Source: CAZEDM01 sp964511075 (lineage in GTDB: Bacteria; Zixibacteria; MSB-5A5; RBG-16-43-9). From it: a DNA stretch of 64,000 nucleotides. Positions 35,876 through 44,131 of the stretch are shown here, piece after piece. Position 1 is the first letter of the stretch, and every line of letters begins with the position of its first letter. The notes under the pieces are model-generated. The model was not told the DNA's origin. It saw nothing but the letters and a program-made list of their open reading frames with translations, and did not search any database. Both the position numbers and the translations under genes were made by a program. The stretch is from positions 62,001-126,000 of the forward strand of contig CAZEDM010000002.1 in assembly GCA_964511075.1 (NCBI GenBank). The letters run 5' to 3'.

Positions 35876-36625
35876 TCACCTGTTTTTGTTCCTGAGGATA
35901 AATATCCTGGAGAAATGTTTCCTCTGCATCACCCGGATCTCGTGTAATCTCATGAGCTCCAAAATAGCCATAAAGGTCACCACCAGTACCAGGCGGACGG
36001 GGTTATCCTGGAACAGCTCCTCAAAGCTGACCTTCTCCTTGTCTGTCAGATAGTCCAGAATATACTGAATCCTCTGCTCCAGGTCAACCTTTTGGAATTC
36101 TATGGAGTGGAAACTTTCCCGAGGCTGGTTATCCAGAACTTTCTTGAAAGCCACAAGCAGGTCAAAAAGGTCGGCATCTTTTAACGGCTCCATGCTCTCA
36201 TCCTGGTCCACAAAGGAGAAATCCGAGCGGGGGAAGAACACCTGTTCCTCTTCCTCTTTTCTTCTCAGGGAAAGGGCAGCTTCCTTGTACTTCTTGTACT
36301 CCAGCAGGGCAGATACCAGCTCATCCCTGGGATCCTCCTCCTCCTCGATCTGGTCCCGGGGAAGAAGCATTTTGATTTTTATTCTGATAAGGATGGCAGC
36401 CATGAGGATGAACTCGCCGGCTAAATCCAGATCCAGCTCCTTAATCAGCTCGATATATTCCAGATACTGCCGGGTGATCAGAGCTATGGGTATATCGTAG
36501 ATGTCTATTTCATTCTTCCTTATCAGGAAAAGAAGTAAATCCAAGGGTCCCTCGAAGATCTCCAGCTTTACCGGGAAGGTCACCTTTTTTTCTACCTGCT
36601 GTTCTGCTTCAACTTTAAAATTCAC
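35876..36625 (-). CDS. scpA: Segregation and condensation protein A (kleisin)
   Basis: A 249-residue kleisin. VKLEIFEGPLDLLLFLIRKNEIDIYDIPIA is the standard ScpA N-terminal region that binds the SMC neck, and the C-terminal winged helix (VSFEELFQDNPVRLVLVVTFMAILELMRL) binds the SMC head. The middle is acidic and ScpB-binding. Its ATG overlaps the trpS stop by 4 bases. An unusual 20-residue N-terminal leader (NFKVEAEQQVEKKVTFP) precedes the core. Confidence 0.95.
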   Translation of the reverse strand: MNFKVEAEQQVEKKVTFPVKLEIFEGPLDLLLFLIRKNEIDIYDIPIALITRQYLEYIELIKELDLDLAGEFILMAAILIRIKIKMLLPRDQIEEEEDPRDELVSALLEYKKYKEAALSLRRKEEEEQVFFPRSDFSFVDQDESMEPLKDADLFDLLVAFKKVLDNQPRESFHSIEFQKVDLEQRIQYILDYLTDKEKVSFEELFQDNPVRLVLVVTFMAILELMRLHEIRVMQRKHFSRIFILRNKNR

Positions 36626-37596
36626 GGGATCAACCTCATGGCTTTTCTAACTTCCTGCATGGTCTTCCGGGCTTTCTCCCTGGCCCTTTCAGCTCCTGCC
36701 TGCAGGACTTTAGAAATATAATCAGGGCTTTTCTCCAGTCCTTTTCTTTTTTCCCTTATGTCTTTTAACTTCTGGTTAAGATTATCCGACAGGTTCTTTT
36801 TGTCCTGAACACAGCCTAACCTGCCGGCGATACAGTCGGAATGAATTTTCTTATGATCCTGGGTGTAGATCTTGTGCAGATGATAAACCGGGCACTGGTC
36901 CGGTCTGCCCGGGTCGCTCTTGTGAATCTTCTGAGGATCGGTGAACATCATGGAGATTTTTTTGGCAGTCTCCTCAGGGGTATCGGCTATGGCTATGTCG
37001 TTATTGTAAGACTTGCTCATCTTTCTTCCATCCACGCCCGGGATCACGGGGTGCGGGGTCAAAAGCGCCTCCGGCTCGGGAAAGACCTCACCGTAAAGGG
37101 AGTTGAATTTACGGGCAACTTCCCGGGTAAGCTCGATATGGGGCAGCTGGTCTTTTCCCACCGGTACACAATCCGCCCTGTAGACCAGGATGTCAGCAGC
37201 CTGAAGTAGGGGATAGCCTAAGAATCCGTAACTGTCCAGGCCCAGCTCCTTTCTTTTCTCCTTATAGGAGGGCACCCGGGCTAAGCGTGCCACAGGGGTG
37301 AACATGGAGAAAAGCAGATGCAGTTCCGCATGCTCCTTCACCTGTGACTGCACGAAGATAGCGCACTTTTCCGGGTCCAGTCCGGCTGAAAGATAATCCA
37401 AAGCTACTTCCTTGATATTTTCCTGTAAATTCGAGGTATCGTTATAATCCGAGGTAAGTGAGTGCCAGTCAGCAATGAAGCAATACATCTCGTAATCGTT
37501 CTGCAGAGCTACCCAGTTCTTAAGAGCACCTTCTAAATTGCCCAGATGCAGTTTGCCGGTAGGCTGCATTCCGCTGAGTATGGTTTTTTTCTTCAT
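36622..37596 (-). CDS. trpS: Tryptophanyl-tRNA synthetase
   Basis: A 324-residue class I aminoacyl-tRNA synthetase. PTGKLHLGNLEGALKNW contains the HIGH-equivalent HLGN, and GRKMSKSYNN is the KMSKS loop. ADWHSLTSDY and GYPLLQAADIL match TrpRS tryptophan- and dimer-contact regions. It charges tRNA-Trp. The gene sits between an HNH gene 6 bases upstream and scpA, with which it overlaps by 4 bases; trpS-scpA-scpB linkage is widespread in bacteria. Confidence 0.96.
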   Translation of the reverse strand: MKKKTILSGMQPTGKLHLGNLEGALKNWVALQNDYEMYCFIADWHSLTSDYNDTSNLQENIKEVALDYLSAGLDPEKCAIFVQSQVKEHAELHLLFSMFTPVARLARVPSYKEKRKELGLDSYGFLGYPLLQAADILVYRADCVPVGKDQLPHIELTREVARKFNSLYGEVFPEPEALLTPHPVIPGVDGRKMSKSYNNDIAIADTPEETAKKISMMFTDPQKIHKSDPGRPDQCPVYHLHKIYTQDHKKIHSDCIAGRLGCVQDKKNLSDNLNQKLKDIREKRKGLEKSPDYISKVLQAGAERAREKARKTMQEVRKAMRLIP

Positions 37597-37602
37597 CCTA
37601 AT

Positions 37603-38115
37603 CTAATCCAGAAAAAGATATTGTCTCCACCTTTGATCCGAGATGCCGATGAACCGCTGCAGGAAGGTTATGTGATTGGGGGTTCTGGGCTTGCGCAGAA
37701 GCCTGAAGCCCGCCTGTTCCGGAGTCTGGTTTCCCTTGATGTTGTTACACTTGATACAGGCACAGACCAGATTCTCCCAGGTGTCTTTGCCTCCGAAGAT
37801 TTTGGGAATGACATGGTCAACGGTCATGGGAAGATGAGTTGACCCGCAGTACTGGCAGCGGTGGCTGTCTCGTTTGATTATGTTCTTCCGCGAGAGCAGT
37901 ACCCTTTTCGGAGGAACCTTGATATATAATCCTAATCTCACCACGCTGGGAACAGGTATAGACCAGCTTACAGAGCGGAGCGTCTCCCCGTCGTTTTTCT
38001 CGATCATCTCCGCCTTGCCCAGAAAGACCATCACCACCGCTCTTTTCACGCTGCAGACCGAGAGCGGCTCGTAATTCTGGTTTAAAACCAACACATTGCC
38101 TGAAAGCCTGCTCAA
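37603..38115 (-). CDS. HNH endonuclease family protein
   Basis: A 170-residue protein whose C-terminal half is an HNH nuclease: CQYCG (Zn ribbon), MTVDHVIPKIFGG with the first catalytic His, then WENLVCACIKCNNIKGN with the Asn and the second Cys pair. The N-terminal half (VLVLNQNYEPLSVCSVKRAVVMVF) is typical of a widespread family of stand-alone HNH proteins in FCB-group bacteria. It may repair or process DNA; a restriction partner is absent. It is the first gene of the minus-strand operon that ends with rpsA. Confidence 0.9.
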   Translation of the reverse strand: MSRLSGNVLVLNQNYEPLSVCSVKRAVVMVFLGKAEMIEKNDGETLRSVSWSIPVPSVVRLGLYIKVPPKRVLLSRKNIIKRDSHRCQYCGSTHLPMTVDHVIPKIFGGKDTWENLVCACIKCNNIKGNQTPEQAGFRLLRKPRTPNHITFLQRFIGISDQRWRQYLFLD

Positions 38116-38144
38116 AACCTTCCTCCAGCTAATTTTTTATTAAA

Positions 38145-38170
38145 TTTATACTATTTTCTTCTGTTGTCAA
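38145..38170 (-). promoter_or_regulatory. Possible promoter of the HNH-trpS-rpsA operon
   Basis: On the minus strand a perfect TTGACA (38170-38165) is followed by TATAAA (38150-38145) with a short 14-base spacer; TAAATT two bases on gives 16. It is 30-50 bases before the HNH start codon. Confidence 0.35.
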
Positions 38171-38318
38171 ATAGATTTTTAGAGAATAGATAGGTTTCAT
38201 GTTTGTAAAAGTCGATTTGTCCACGGGGAAAGCGAGAGTAATTCATGTCCAAATGGATACAGGTGGATATTACCCCTGAGAGGAAAAGGCATAGGGTTAA
38301 TTCGACTTTACTTTTTCC

Positions 38319-38347
38319 TTGCTAAATTTTATGGTTTTTAATATTAT
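38319..38347 (+). promoter_or_regulatory. Sigma-70 promoter of secA
   Basis: TTGCTA (38319-38324), a 17-base spacer and TATTAT (38342-38347) lie about 45 bases before the secA ATG. The rest of the 278-base divergent gap shows no gene. Confidence 0.55.
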
Positions 38348-38393
38348 GAAAAAAATCCGTATTCTATTGGGAAAGTTAGAGGAGTGATTACAG

Positions 38394-41300
38394 ATGGGTG
38401 AAAATATAGTAACCAAGATCTTCGGCTCCAAGCACGAGCGGGATATAAGGAAAATCAAGCCGGTAGTTGAAGAGATAAATACCCTGTTCGAGGAATCCAA
38501 GTCTCTTTCAGATGAGCAGCTGAAAGGTAAAACCGACGAGTTCAGGAAAAGGATCAGGGAACATTTAGAACCTTATCAAACTGAGGGCACATCCGAGGAG
38601 GAGCTTAAAAAAGCAGAGCAGGAGATAATGGACGAGCTTCTGCCAGAGGCTTATGCTGTAGTAAAAGATACCTGCAGAAGGCTCCTGGGCAGAAAATGGG
38701 AGATCTGCGGCATCGAGATCGAATGGGATATGGTTCCCTTTGACGTTCAGCTGATCGGTGCGATAGTTCTCCATCAGGGCAAGATCGCAGAGATGGCAAC
38801 CGGTGAGGGGAAAACCCTGGTTGCCACTATGCCGGTATATCTGAATGCGCTCCTGGGTAAAGGAGTCCATCTGGTCACGGTAAATGATTACCTGGCCCGA
38901 AGGGATTCCGAATGGATGGGCGAGATATATAAATTTCTCGGATTGACCGTGGGCTGTATCCAGAACCAGATGGACAATGCGGAGAGGAAGGCTCAATACA
39001 ACTGCGACATCACCTACGGGACGAATAACGAGTTCGGATTCGACTACCTGCGGGACAATATGGCTATAAGGGCGGAGGACAGGGTGCAGAGGGGGTTTCA
39101 ATATGCCATAGTGGATGAGGTGGACAGCGTTCTGATAGATGAAGCCAGAACGCCTTTGATTATCTCCGGGCCGGTCAGTCATTCCACCCAGAGATACGGT
39201 GAGATGAGGCCTATGGTGGACCAGCTGGTAAAAAGGCAAACGGGTTTAGTCAATAAGATGGTAGCAGAAGGGGAGGAGCTTCTAAAAGAGGGGAAAGAAT
39301 ATGAGGCAGGTATAAAACTTCTAACAGCACAGAGAGGTGCTCCCAAGAACAAAAGACTGATGAAGCTTTTAAAGGAGCTTGGAGTAAAAAAATTAATTAC
39401 CAGCGTGGAATTGGATTATATGCGGGATAAAAGACTGAATGAGATCGACGATCTGCTCTACTACTCCATCGATGAGAAGGAGAACTCCACCAACCTGAAT
39501 GAGATGGGCCGCTCCCTGCTTTCCCCTCAGGACCAGGTGCTTTTTGTGATCCCGGACATAACCGAGGGGATTCACGAGATAGATTCCGATGAGACCCTTT
39601 CCTTCCAGCAAAAATTAGAGAAGAAAGAAGAGCTTTACAAATTGCACGCGGAGAGGAGCGAGAAGGTTCACAACATCTCCCAGCTTTTGAAAGCATATTC
39701 TCTGTTTGAGAAGGATGTGGAATACGTGGTGCAGGACGGCAAGGTGATGATTGTGGACGAGTTCACCGGCAGGCTGATGCCGGGCAGAAGGTATTCGGAT
39801 GGTCTGCACCAGGCTATCGAAGCCAAGGAGGGGGTAAAAGTCGAGGGTGAAACCCAGACCTTAGCCACCATCACCCTGCAGAACTATTTCCGTCTTTATA
39901 AAAAATTAGCCGGTATGACCGGAACCGCAGAGACTGAGGCTGGCGAGTTCTGGGAGATATATAAACTGGACGTTGTAGTCATCCCCACCAACGAGCCGGT
40001 CAGGAGGATAGACTACAATGATGTGGTCTATCGCACCAAAAGGGAAAAGTATAATGCCATAATCGAGGAGATAAAGGAATATCATAAGGCAGGACTTCCG
40101 GCTTTAGTGGGAACTGTCTCGGTGGATGTCTCGGAAACTTTATCCCGCATGCTGAAAAGGGAGGGGATAAAACATTCGGTCCTGAATGCCAAGTACCACC
40201 AGCAGGAAGCAGAGATAGTAGCTCATGCCGGGAAAGCGGGCACAGTAACCATTGCCACCAATATGGCAGGAAGGGGCACAGACATAAAATTAGGCCAGGG
40301 CGTGGTCAAATCTCCTTATTGCAGGTTAATTGCAGAAAATCCAGAGGGTAAATGTCCTTATTTAGAAGAGCTGAAGTGTTACGAGGATGTGCCCTGCGGG
40401 TTGCGTATCATCGGCACGGAAAGACACGAGGCTCGCCGGATCGACCGTCAGCTAAGAGGGAGAAGCGGAAGACAGGGAGACCCGGGCTCTTCCAGATTTT
40501 ACCTTTCCTTGGAGGACGATCTGATGAGGCTTTTCGGCTCGGACAGGATCGCTGCGGTTATGGACAGGCTGGGCGTGCAGGAGGGTGAGGTCATCCAGCA
40601 CGGGATGGTGACCAAAGCTATAGAAAGAGCACAGAAAAGAGTGGAGGCACAGAACTTCGCCATCAGAAAACATCTTTTGGAATATGATAACGTGATGAAC
40701 CAGCAGAGGGAGGTTATCTACGACAGGAGAGCCGCGGCATTGGAAGGAGTGGACTTGAAGGAGGAGGTTCTGGGTCTGATCGAGAAAGTGGTGGAGAGCA
40801 AAGTCGAGCAGTTTGCGGATTCCAAGGAATACCCGGAGAACTGGAACCTGGTAGGCCTGAGAGAGGAGTTGCGAAAGATATTTTTGCTGGAGTTGAAGTT
40901 CGAAGACAAGGATATACCCAAGCTTACCCAGGCAGAGTTAAAGGAAAAGATCACGGGTGTGGTCAAGGAGATTTACGAGAACAAGGAGAAGGCATACGGC
41001 TCCGAGATTATGCGGCAGCTGGAGAGGTTCGCCATGCTCCAGGCTATCGACGAGAGGTGGAAGGACCATCTTTACGAGCTGGATATGCTGAAAACCGGGA
41101 TAGGGCTGCGGGCTTATGGCCAGAAGGACCCTCTGCTCGAGTATAAAAGAGAAGCCTTCCAGATGTTTACGGAAATACTGGAAAAAGTGGACGAGGAGGC
41201 ATTATCTCTAATTTATAAACTGCAGGTCAGGGGAAAGGAGGAAGCTGCCAGAAGAAAAGCACCGGAAAGAGAATTGCAGGCGATTCATCAGGAAGCAGCA

Positions 41301-41444
41301 GGGATGGGTTATTCCACCACCAACCAGGCAGAAGAAGTTGCCCCGGGAAAATCCAAGCCGGTGAAAGTAGGCAAAAAAGTAGGCAGAAACGACCCCTGCC
41401 CCTGCGGATCAGGGAAGAAATATAAGAAATGCTGCGGGGCGTAG
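38394..41444 (+). CDS. secA: Preprotein translocase ATPase SecA
   Basis: A 1016-residue motor that drives unfolded preproteins through SecYEG. MATGEGKTLVATMPVYLNAL is Walker A, VDEVDSVLIDEARTPLIISGP the DEAD-type Walker B, and TNMAGRGTDIKLG the helicase motif V/VI region; EKDVEYVVQDGKVMIVDEFTGR is typical SecA. The C-terminal SEC-C zinc motif NDPCPCGSGKKYKKCCG binds SecB or ribosomes. It is about 115 residues longer than E. coli SecA, in the segment around residues 270-350 and near the C-terminus, as in many non-proteobacteria. AGAGGAG is placed before the ATG. Confidence 0.97.
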   Translation: MGENIVTKIFGSKHERDIRKIKPVVEEINTLFEESKSLSDEQLKGKTDEFRKRIREHLEPYQTEGTSEEELKKAEQEIMDELLPEAYAVVKDTCRRLLGRKWEICGIEIEWDMVPFDVQLIGAIVLHQGKIAEMATGEGKTLVATMPVYLNALLGKGVHLVTVNDYLARRDSEWMGEIYKFLGLTVGCIQNQMDNAERKAQYNCDITYGTNNEFGFDYLRDNMAIRAEDRVQRGFQYAIVDEVDSVLIDEARTPLIISGPVSHSTQRYGEMRPMVDQLVKRQTGLVNKMVAEGEELLKEGKEYEAGIKLLTAQRGAPKNKRLMKLLKELGVKKLITSVELDYMRDKRLNEIDDLLYYSIDEKENSTNLNEMGRSLLSPQDQVLFVIPDITEGIHEIDSDETLSFQQKLEKKEELYKLHAERSEKVHNISQLLKAYSLFEKDVEYVVQDGKVMIVDEFTGRLMPGRRYSDGLHQAIEAKEGVKVEGETQTLATITLQNYFRLYKKLAGMTGTAETEAGEFWEIYKLDVVVIPTNEPVRRIDYNDVVYRTKREKYNAIIEEIKEYHKAGLPALVGTVSVDVSETLSRMLKREGIKHSVLNAKYHQQEAEIVAHAGKAGTVTIATNMAGRGTDIKLGQGVVKSPYCRLIAENPEGKCPYLEELKCYEDVPCGLRIIGTERHEARRIDRQLRGRSGRQGDPGSSRFYLSLEDDLMRLFGSDRIAAVMDRLGVQEGEVIQHGMVTKAIERAQKRVEAQNFAIRKHLLEYDNVMNQQREVIYDRRAAALEGVDLKEEVLGLIEKVVESKVEQFADSKEYPENWNLVGLREELRKIFLLELKFEDKDIPKLTQAELKEKITGVVKEIYENKEKAYGSEIMRQLERFAMLQAIDERWKDHLYELDMLKTGIGLRAYGQKDPLLEYKREAFQMFTEILEKVDEEALSLIYKLQVRGKEEAARRKAPERELQAIHQEAAGMGYSTTNQAEEVAPGKSKPVKVGKKVGRNDPCPCGSGKKYKKCCGA

Positions 41445-41469
41445 AAAAACAGTGATTAGTGATCAGTTC

Positions 41470-41616
41470 GTAGTGCGACCCTTCAGGGTCGCCCGTAGAG
41501 ATGCATAGCATGCGTCTCCATAATGTAGGGACAGAATTGTTCTGTCCTAAAAAAGATTAGCGTCGGGCTTCACGCCCGACGAGAATAAAGGTAGGGGCGT
41601 ATTGCAATACGTCCCG
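41470..41616. repeat. Five GTAG-family hairpins in tandem after secA
   Basis: In order: GCGACCC-TTCA-GGGTCGC, AGATGCAT-AGC-ATGCGTCT, GGACAGAA-TTG-TTCTGTCC, CGTCGGGC-TTCAC-GCCCGACG and GGGGCGTATT-GC-AATACGTCCC. Most units start GTAG. Some or all may also act as terminators. Confidence 0.75.
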
Positions 41617-41650
41617 ACAAGCTCCACAGTTAGAGAAAGGGGTGATTACA

Positions 41651-42397
41651 ATGAATGCTGAGAAGCCATCAAAAATCCATTCAAGTTTATGGTTAGGGAT
41701 TAGCTTGGCTCTGGGTCTTGTTATATCTACAGCAATTGTTTCGAACACCGTCACCAGGGTCAAGCTCGCCAACCAGACCATAACTGTAAAGGGATATGCA
41801 GAAAAGCGCATAACGTCTGATTTAATCGTGTGGAAGGGGAGTTTTTCAGTTCGGGGTAAAAGTCTCACCGAAGCTTATGGGTATTTAAATAGAGACCTGT
41901 CTCTGGTAAAGGGGTATCTTATTAAAAAAGAAATACCGGAGAAAGACTTAATTGTATCCTCCATAAAAATCAGACCCATTTACACCAGGGATGCACAGGG
42001 AAGACCTACTGAACAGATAGAAGAATATGAATTAGTACAGGAAGTAGAGATCAGGTCAAACGAGGTCCAGAAAGTCACCTCTATTGCTCGAGAATCTACT
42101 GAGTTGATAAATAAAGGAGTGCGCTTTCAGTCCTCTGAGCCGCAATATTTGTATACCAAGCTCAGTGACCTGAAGATCGAGATGCTGGCAGAAGCGACAA
42201 AAGACGCCAGACAAAGGGCTGAGCAGTTAGCCATCAATAGCGGGAGCAAACTCGGCTCGCTTCGTTCTGCCAGTATGGGTGTTTTTCAGATAACCAGAGC
42301 CTATTCGACTGAGATATCAGGTTATGGAGTATATGATATATCTTCTCTGGAGAAAGATATTAAAGCAGTGGTCACTGTGAGTTTTTCTATTGATTGA
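41651..42397 (+). CDS. SIMPL domain-containing protein (DUF541)
   Basis: A 248-residue membrane-anchored protein. A single N-terminal hydrophobic segment (LWLGISLALGLVISTAIV) is followed by the SIMPL/DUF541 domain, seen in ITVKGYAEKRITSDLIVW near the start and AEATKDARQRAEQLAINSGSKLGSLRSAS near residue 190. Its relatives are periplasmic or secreted, and roles in signalling and stress have been suggested. The start chosen is the ATG at 41651, which has AAAGGGG 7-8 bases upstream; an in-frame GTG at 41642 would overlap that site. Confidence 0.88.
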   Translation: MNAEKPSKIHSSLWLGISLALGLVISTAIVSNTVTRVKLANQTITVKGYAEKRITSDLIVWKGSFSVRGKSLTEAYGYLNRDLSLVKGYLIKKEIPEKDLIVSSIKIRPIYTRDAQGRPTEQIEEYELVQEVEIRSNEVQKVTSIARESTELINKGVRFQSSEPQYLYTKLSDLKIEMLAEATKDARQRAEQLAINSGSKLGSLRSASMGVFQITRAYSTEISGYGVYDISSLEKDIKAVVTVSFSID

Positions 42398-42431
42398 GTT
42401 GTAGGGATAGGCCTAAATGTCTGCCCAAAAC

Positions 42432-42486
42432 GTAGTGCGACCCTTCAGGGTCGCCTTTTATAGAGACGCATTCAATGCGTCTCTAC
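42432..42486. repeat. Two GTAG-family hairpins
   Basis: GCGACCC-TTCA-GGGTCGC and AGAGACGCATT-CA-ATGCGTCTCT lie in tandem; the second has lost GGC from the loop of the 9932 copy and gained perfect arms. Confidence 0.75.
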
Positions 42487-42507
42487 GAAAAAACCAGTAT
42501 TTAAAAA

Positions 42508-43071
42508 ATGAAAATCAGCCTCGTCTTTATTTTCATCTCTTTGGTCTGGGTACTCTCTGAGATAATCTTAGCCAGGGCAAAGCGTTCTAGGGCTGCTGAT
42601 TCAAAGGAACTGGATAAATCCTCCTTAAGATTTCTATGGCTGACAATAATCGCTTCTATCGTTATCGGGGTCTTTTTGGGATTAACTGGTATTGGTTTTA
42701 TCCCGGTAAAAATCCTTTCTGTGATAGGTTTGGTTTTAATCGTCCTGGGGCTGATTATCAGATGGATTGCTATTCTTACCCTGAAAAGATATTTTACGGT
42801 TAATGTCTCCATCCTGAGCAATCACAAAATCATAGACAAGGGAATCTACAAAACCATACGTCACCCGGCTTATGCCGGAAGCCTGCTCTCGTTTCTTGGT
42901 CTGGGATTATGTTTCTCGAACTGGCTAAGCACGCTGGTTATATTTATACCGGTATTCATAGCTTTCGCTTATAGAATTCAGATTGAGGAAAAAGCTCTGG
43001 TTCAGGCTTTTGGAAACGAATATGTAAATTACTCTAAATCGACCAAACGTCTGATTCCAAAAATATATTGA
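42508..43071 (+). CDS. Isoprenylcysteine carboxyl methyltransferase (ICMT)-family membrane protein
   Basis: A 187-residue integral membrane protein with four to five helices. The C-terminal motif TIRHPAYAGSLLSFLGLGL followed by FIAFAYRIQIEEKALVQAFGNEYVNYSK is the ICMT/phospholipid methyltransferase signature, in which RHPxY contacts S-adenosylmethionine and the E-E region ends the site. Bacterial members of this group rarely have known substrates. It begins immediately after two hairpin repeats and lacks a strong ribosome site, so the ATG at 42508 is somewhat uncertain. Confidence 0.88.
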   Translation: MKISLVFIFISLVWVLSEIILARAKRSRAADSKELDKSSLRFLWLTIIASIVIGVFLGLTGIGFIPVKILSVIGLVLIVLGLIIRWIAILTLKRYFTVNVSILSNHKIIDKGIYKTIRHPAYAGSLLSFLGLGLCFSNWLSTLVIFIPVFIAFAYRIQIEEKALVQAFGNEYVNYSKSTKRLIPKIY

Positions 43072-43075
43072 AGAC

Positions 43076-43193
43076 AGTAATCAGTGATCAGTGGCCAGTT
43101 ATCAGTGGTCAGTTTGTAGTGCGACCCTTCAGGGTCACCTGTAGAGACGCATGGCATGCGTCTCCATAAAGTAGGGACAGAACATTGTTCTAT
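43076..43193. repeat. CAGTGATCAGTGGCCAGT repeat plus three GTAG hairpins
   Basis: The first 38 bases are degenerate repeats of (A)TCAGTG(G/A)-CCAGT. They are followed by GCGACCC-TTCA-GGGTCaC, AGAGACGCATGGC-ATGCGTCTC and GGACAGAACATTGTTCTaT. The last hairpin has decayed arms. Confidence 0.7.
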
Positions 43194-43219
43194 TTTGACA
43201 ATTCAGCGCAGGAGGATAG

Positions 43220-43705
43220 ATGGATTCCTTATTTGATAGGCACGTAAAAGATCCCTCTGACAAAATCCTAAAGAAAGAGATTACTATCCCAGCCTCTTTA
43301 AAACAGGTCTGGGATGCTTGGACCACTACCGAGGGGGTGAAAAGTTTTTTCTCCCCTGCGGCAAAAATCGAGCTGGCAATCGGGGGTGCTTATGAAATTT
43401 ATTTTGTTCTTGAGAATCCTCACGGTTCAAAAGGCTCAGAGGATTGCAGGGTCCTGAGTTTTCTTCCGAGAGAGATGTTCTCCTTTGAGTGGAATGCTCC
43501 ACCGGAGTTCGGGGAGTTACGCGGGCAGCATACCAGAGTGATCTTGCAGTTCCAGGAATTAGAATCAGGCAAGGTGAAGGTAATTTTGTCACAGCTGGGG
43601 TGGGGTAAGGGAGAGGACTGGGGTCGGCTATATGATTATTTTGACAAAGCCTGGGATTACGTGCTCAATAATCTGAAAAAGCGCTTCATCCCAGGGTCCG
43701 ATTGA
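43220..43705 (+). CDS. SRPBCC / AHSA1-like domain protein
   Basis: A 161-residue protein of the START/Bet v 1 fold. ITIPASLKQVWDAWTTTEGVKSFFSPAAKIELAIGGAYEIYF is the typical N-terminal helix-strand pattern of AHSA1-type SRPBCC proteins, and LSQLGWGKGEDWGRLYDYFDKAWDYVLNNL forms the long C-terminal helix closing the hydrophobic cavity. Family members bind hydrophobic ligands or assist Hsp90-type proteins. AGGAGG lies 6 bases before the ATG. The specific ligand is not predictable. Confidence 0.87.
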   Translation: MDSLFDRHVKDPSDKILKKEITIPASLKQVWDAWTTTEGVKSFFSPAAKIELAIGGAYEIYFVLENPHGSKGSEDCRVLSFLPREMFSFEWNAPPEFGELRGQHTRVILQFQELESGKVKVILSQLGWGKGEDWGRLYDYFDKAWDYVLNNLKKRFIPGSD

Positions 43706-43722
43706 CTGGTCATCTAAAAAAT

Positions 43723-43780
43723 AGTGACCAGTGGCCAGTTGTCAGTGGTCAGATGTAACCTCGGGCTTCACGTTCGACGA
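43723..43780. repeat. CAGTGGCCAGTTGTCAGTGG repeat and a decayed hairpin
   Basis: Four degenerate units match those at 43076. TCGGGCTTCACGTTCGACGA is a decayed version of the CGTCGGGC/GCCCGACG hairpin at 41561. The following bases to 43965 show no supported gene. Confidence 0.55.
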
Positions 43781-43966
43781 AAACAAAAAAACATGTGGAT
43801 AAACCTTGCAATACGCTCCTGCTTTTATTTTTCTTCCAGAGCTTTGGCAAAGGCTTGCCTGAAAGGATCGGCTCTTGGATGCTCCAAGAGTTTTATCTCA
43901 GATTGTTCTTAAGACAAGCGTGCTGTTTTTTTATGTTAATTTTTATTTGATTTTTTTGCCTATCAA

Positions 43967-44084
43967 CAAAAAAAGTCGCCAAGGTTTTGGGAGCGCTGCT
44001 CTCTCTTGGATTCAGGGGAGGATTTCCTCTGGGGGGTGTGAGCAGAGGTCTTGGATCATCCCCGGAATTCCCTCTTGGCGACTT
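43967..44084 (-). ncRNA. Candidate structured RNA ending in a terminator
   Basis: On the minus strand the 11-base arms AAGTCGCCAAG and CTTGGCGACTT (plus coordinates 44084-44074 and 43983-43973) close an element of about 110 bases that runs straight into TTTTTTT (43974-43968). Nested helices are visible inside, on the minus strand: GGGA/TCCC, GGGGA/TCCCC and CCTCTG/CAGAGG, which form a long rod with internal loops that contain two copies of ATCCAAGA. The rod looks like a stable ncRNA or a large terminator. I checked for SRP RNA, 6S RNA, tmRNA and RNase P core motifs and did not find them. Confidence 0.5.
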
Positions 44085-44090
44085 GTGTGT

Positions 44091-44131
44091 GAAACTATCC
44101 TTCTCTTGCGGGTTTTCTTCAGGATAGTTTC
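44091..44131 (-). other. 11-bp hairpin overlapping the small ORF stop
   Basis: GAAACTATCCT (44091-44101) and AGGATAGTTTC (44121-44131) pair perfectly around a 19-base loop. On the minus strand it lies 6 bases before the structured RNA. There is no T run, so it is not a simple terminator. Confidence 0.6.

Noticed and set aside
38565..39239. Minus-strand frame of 224 codons inside secA
   Set aside because: Complement of secA; secA motifs are complete and in frame.
43967..44084. SRP RNA, 6S RNA, tmRNA or RNase P RNA at this site
   Set aside because: Core motifs (for example the SRP tetraloop region or the tmRNA tag frame) could not be recognised, so the RNA is left unassigned.
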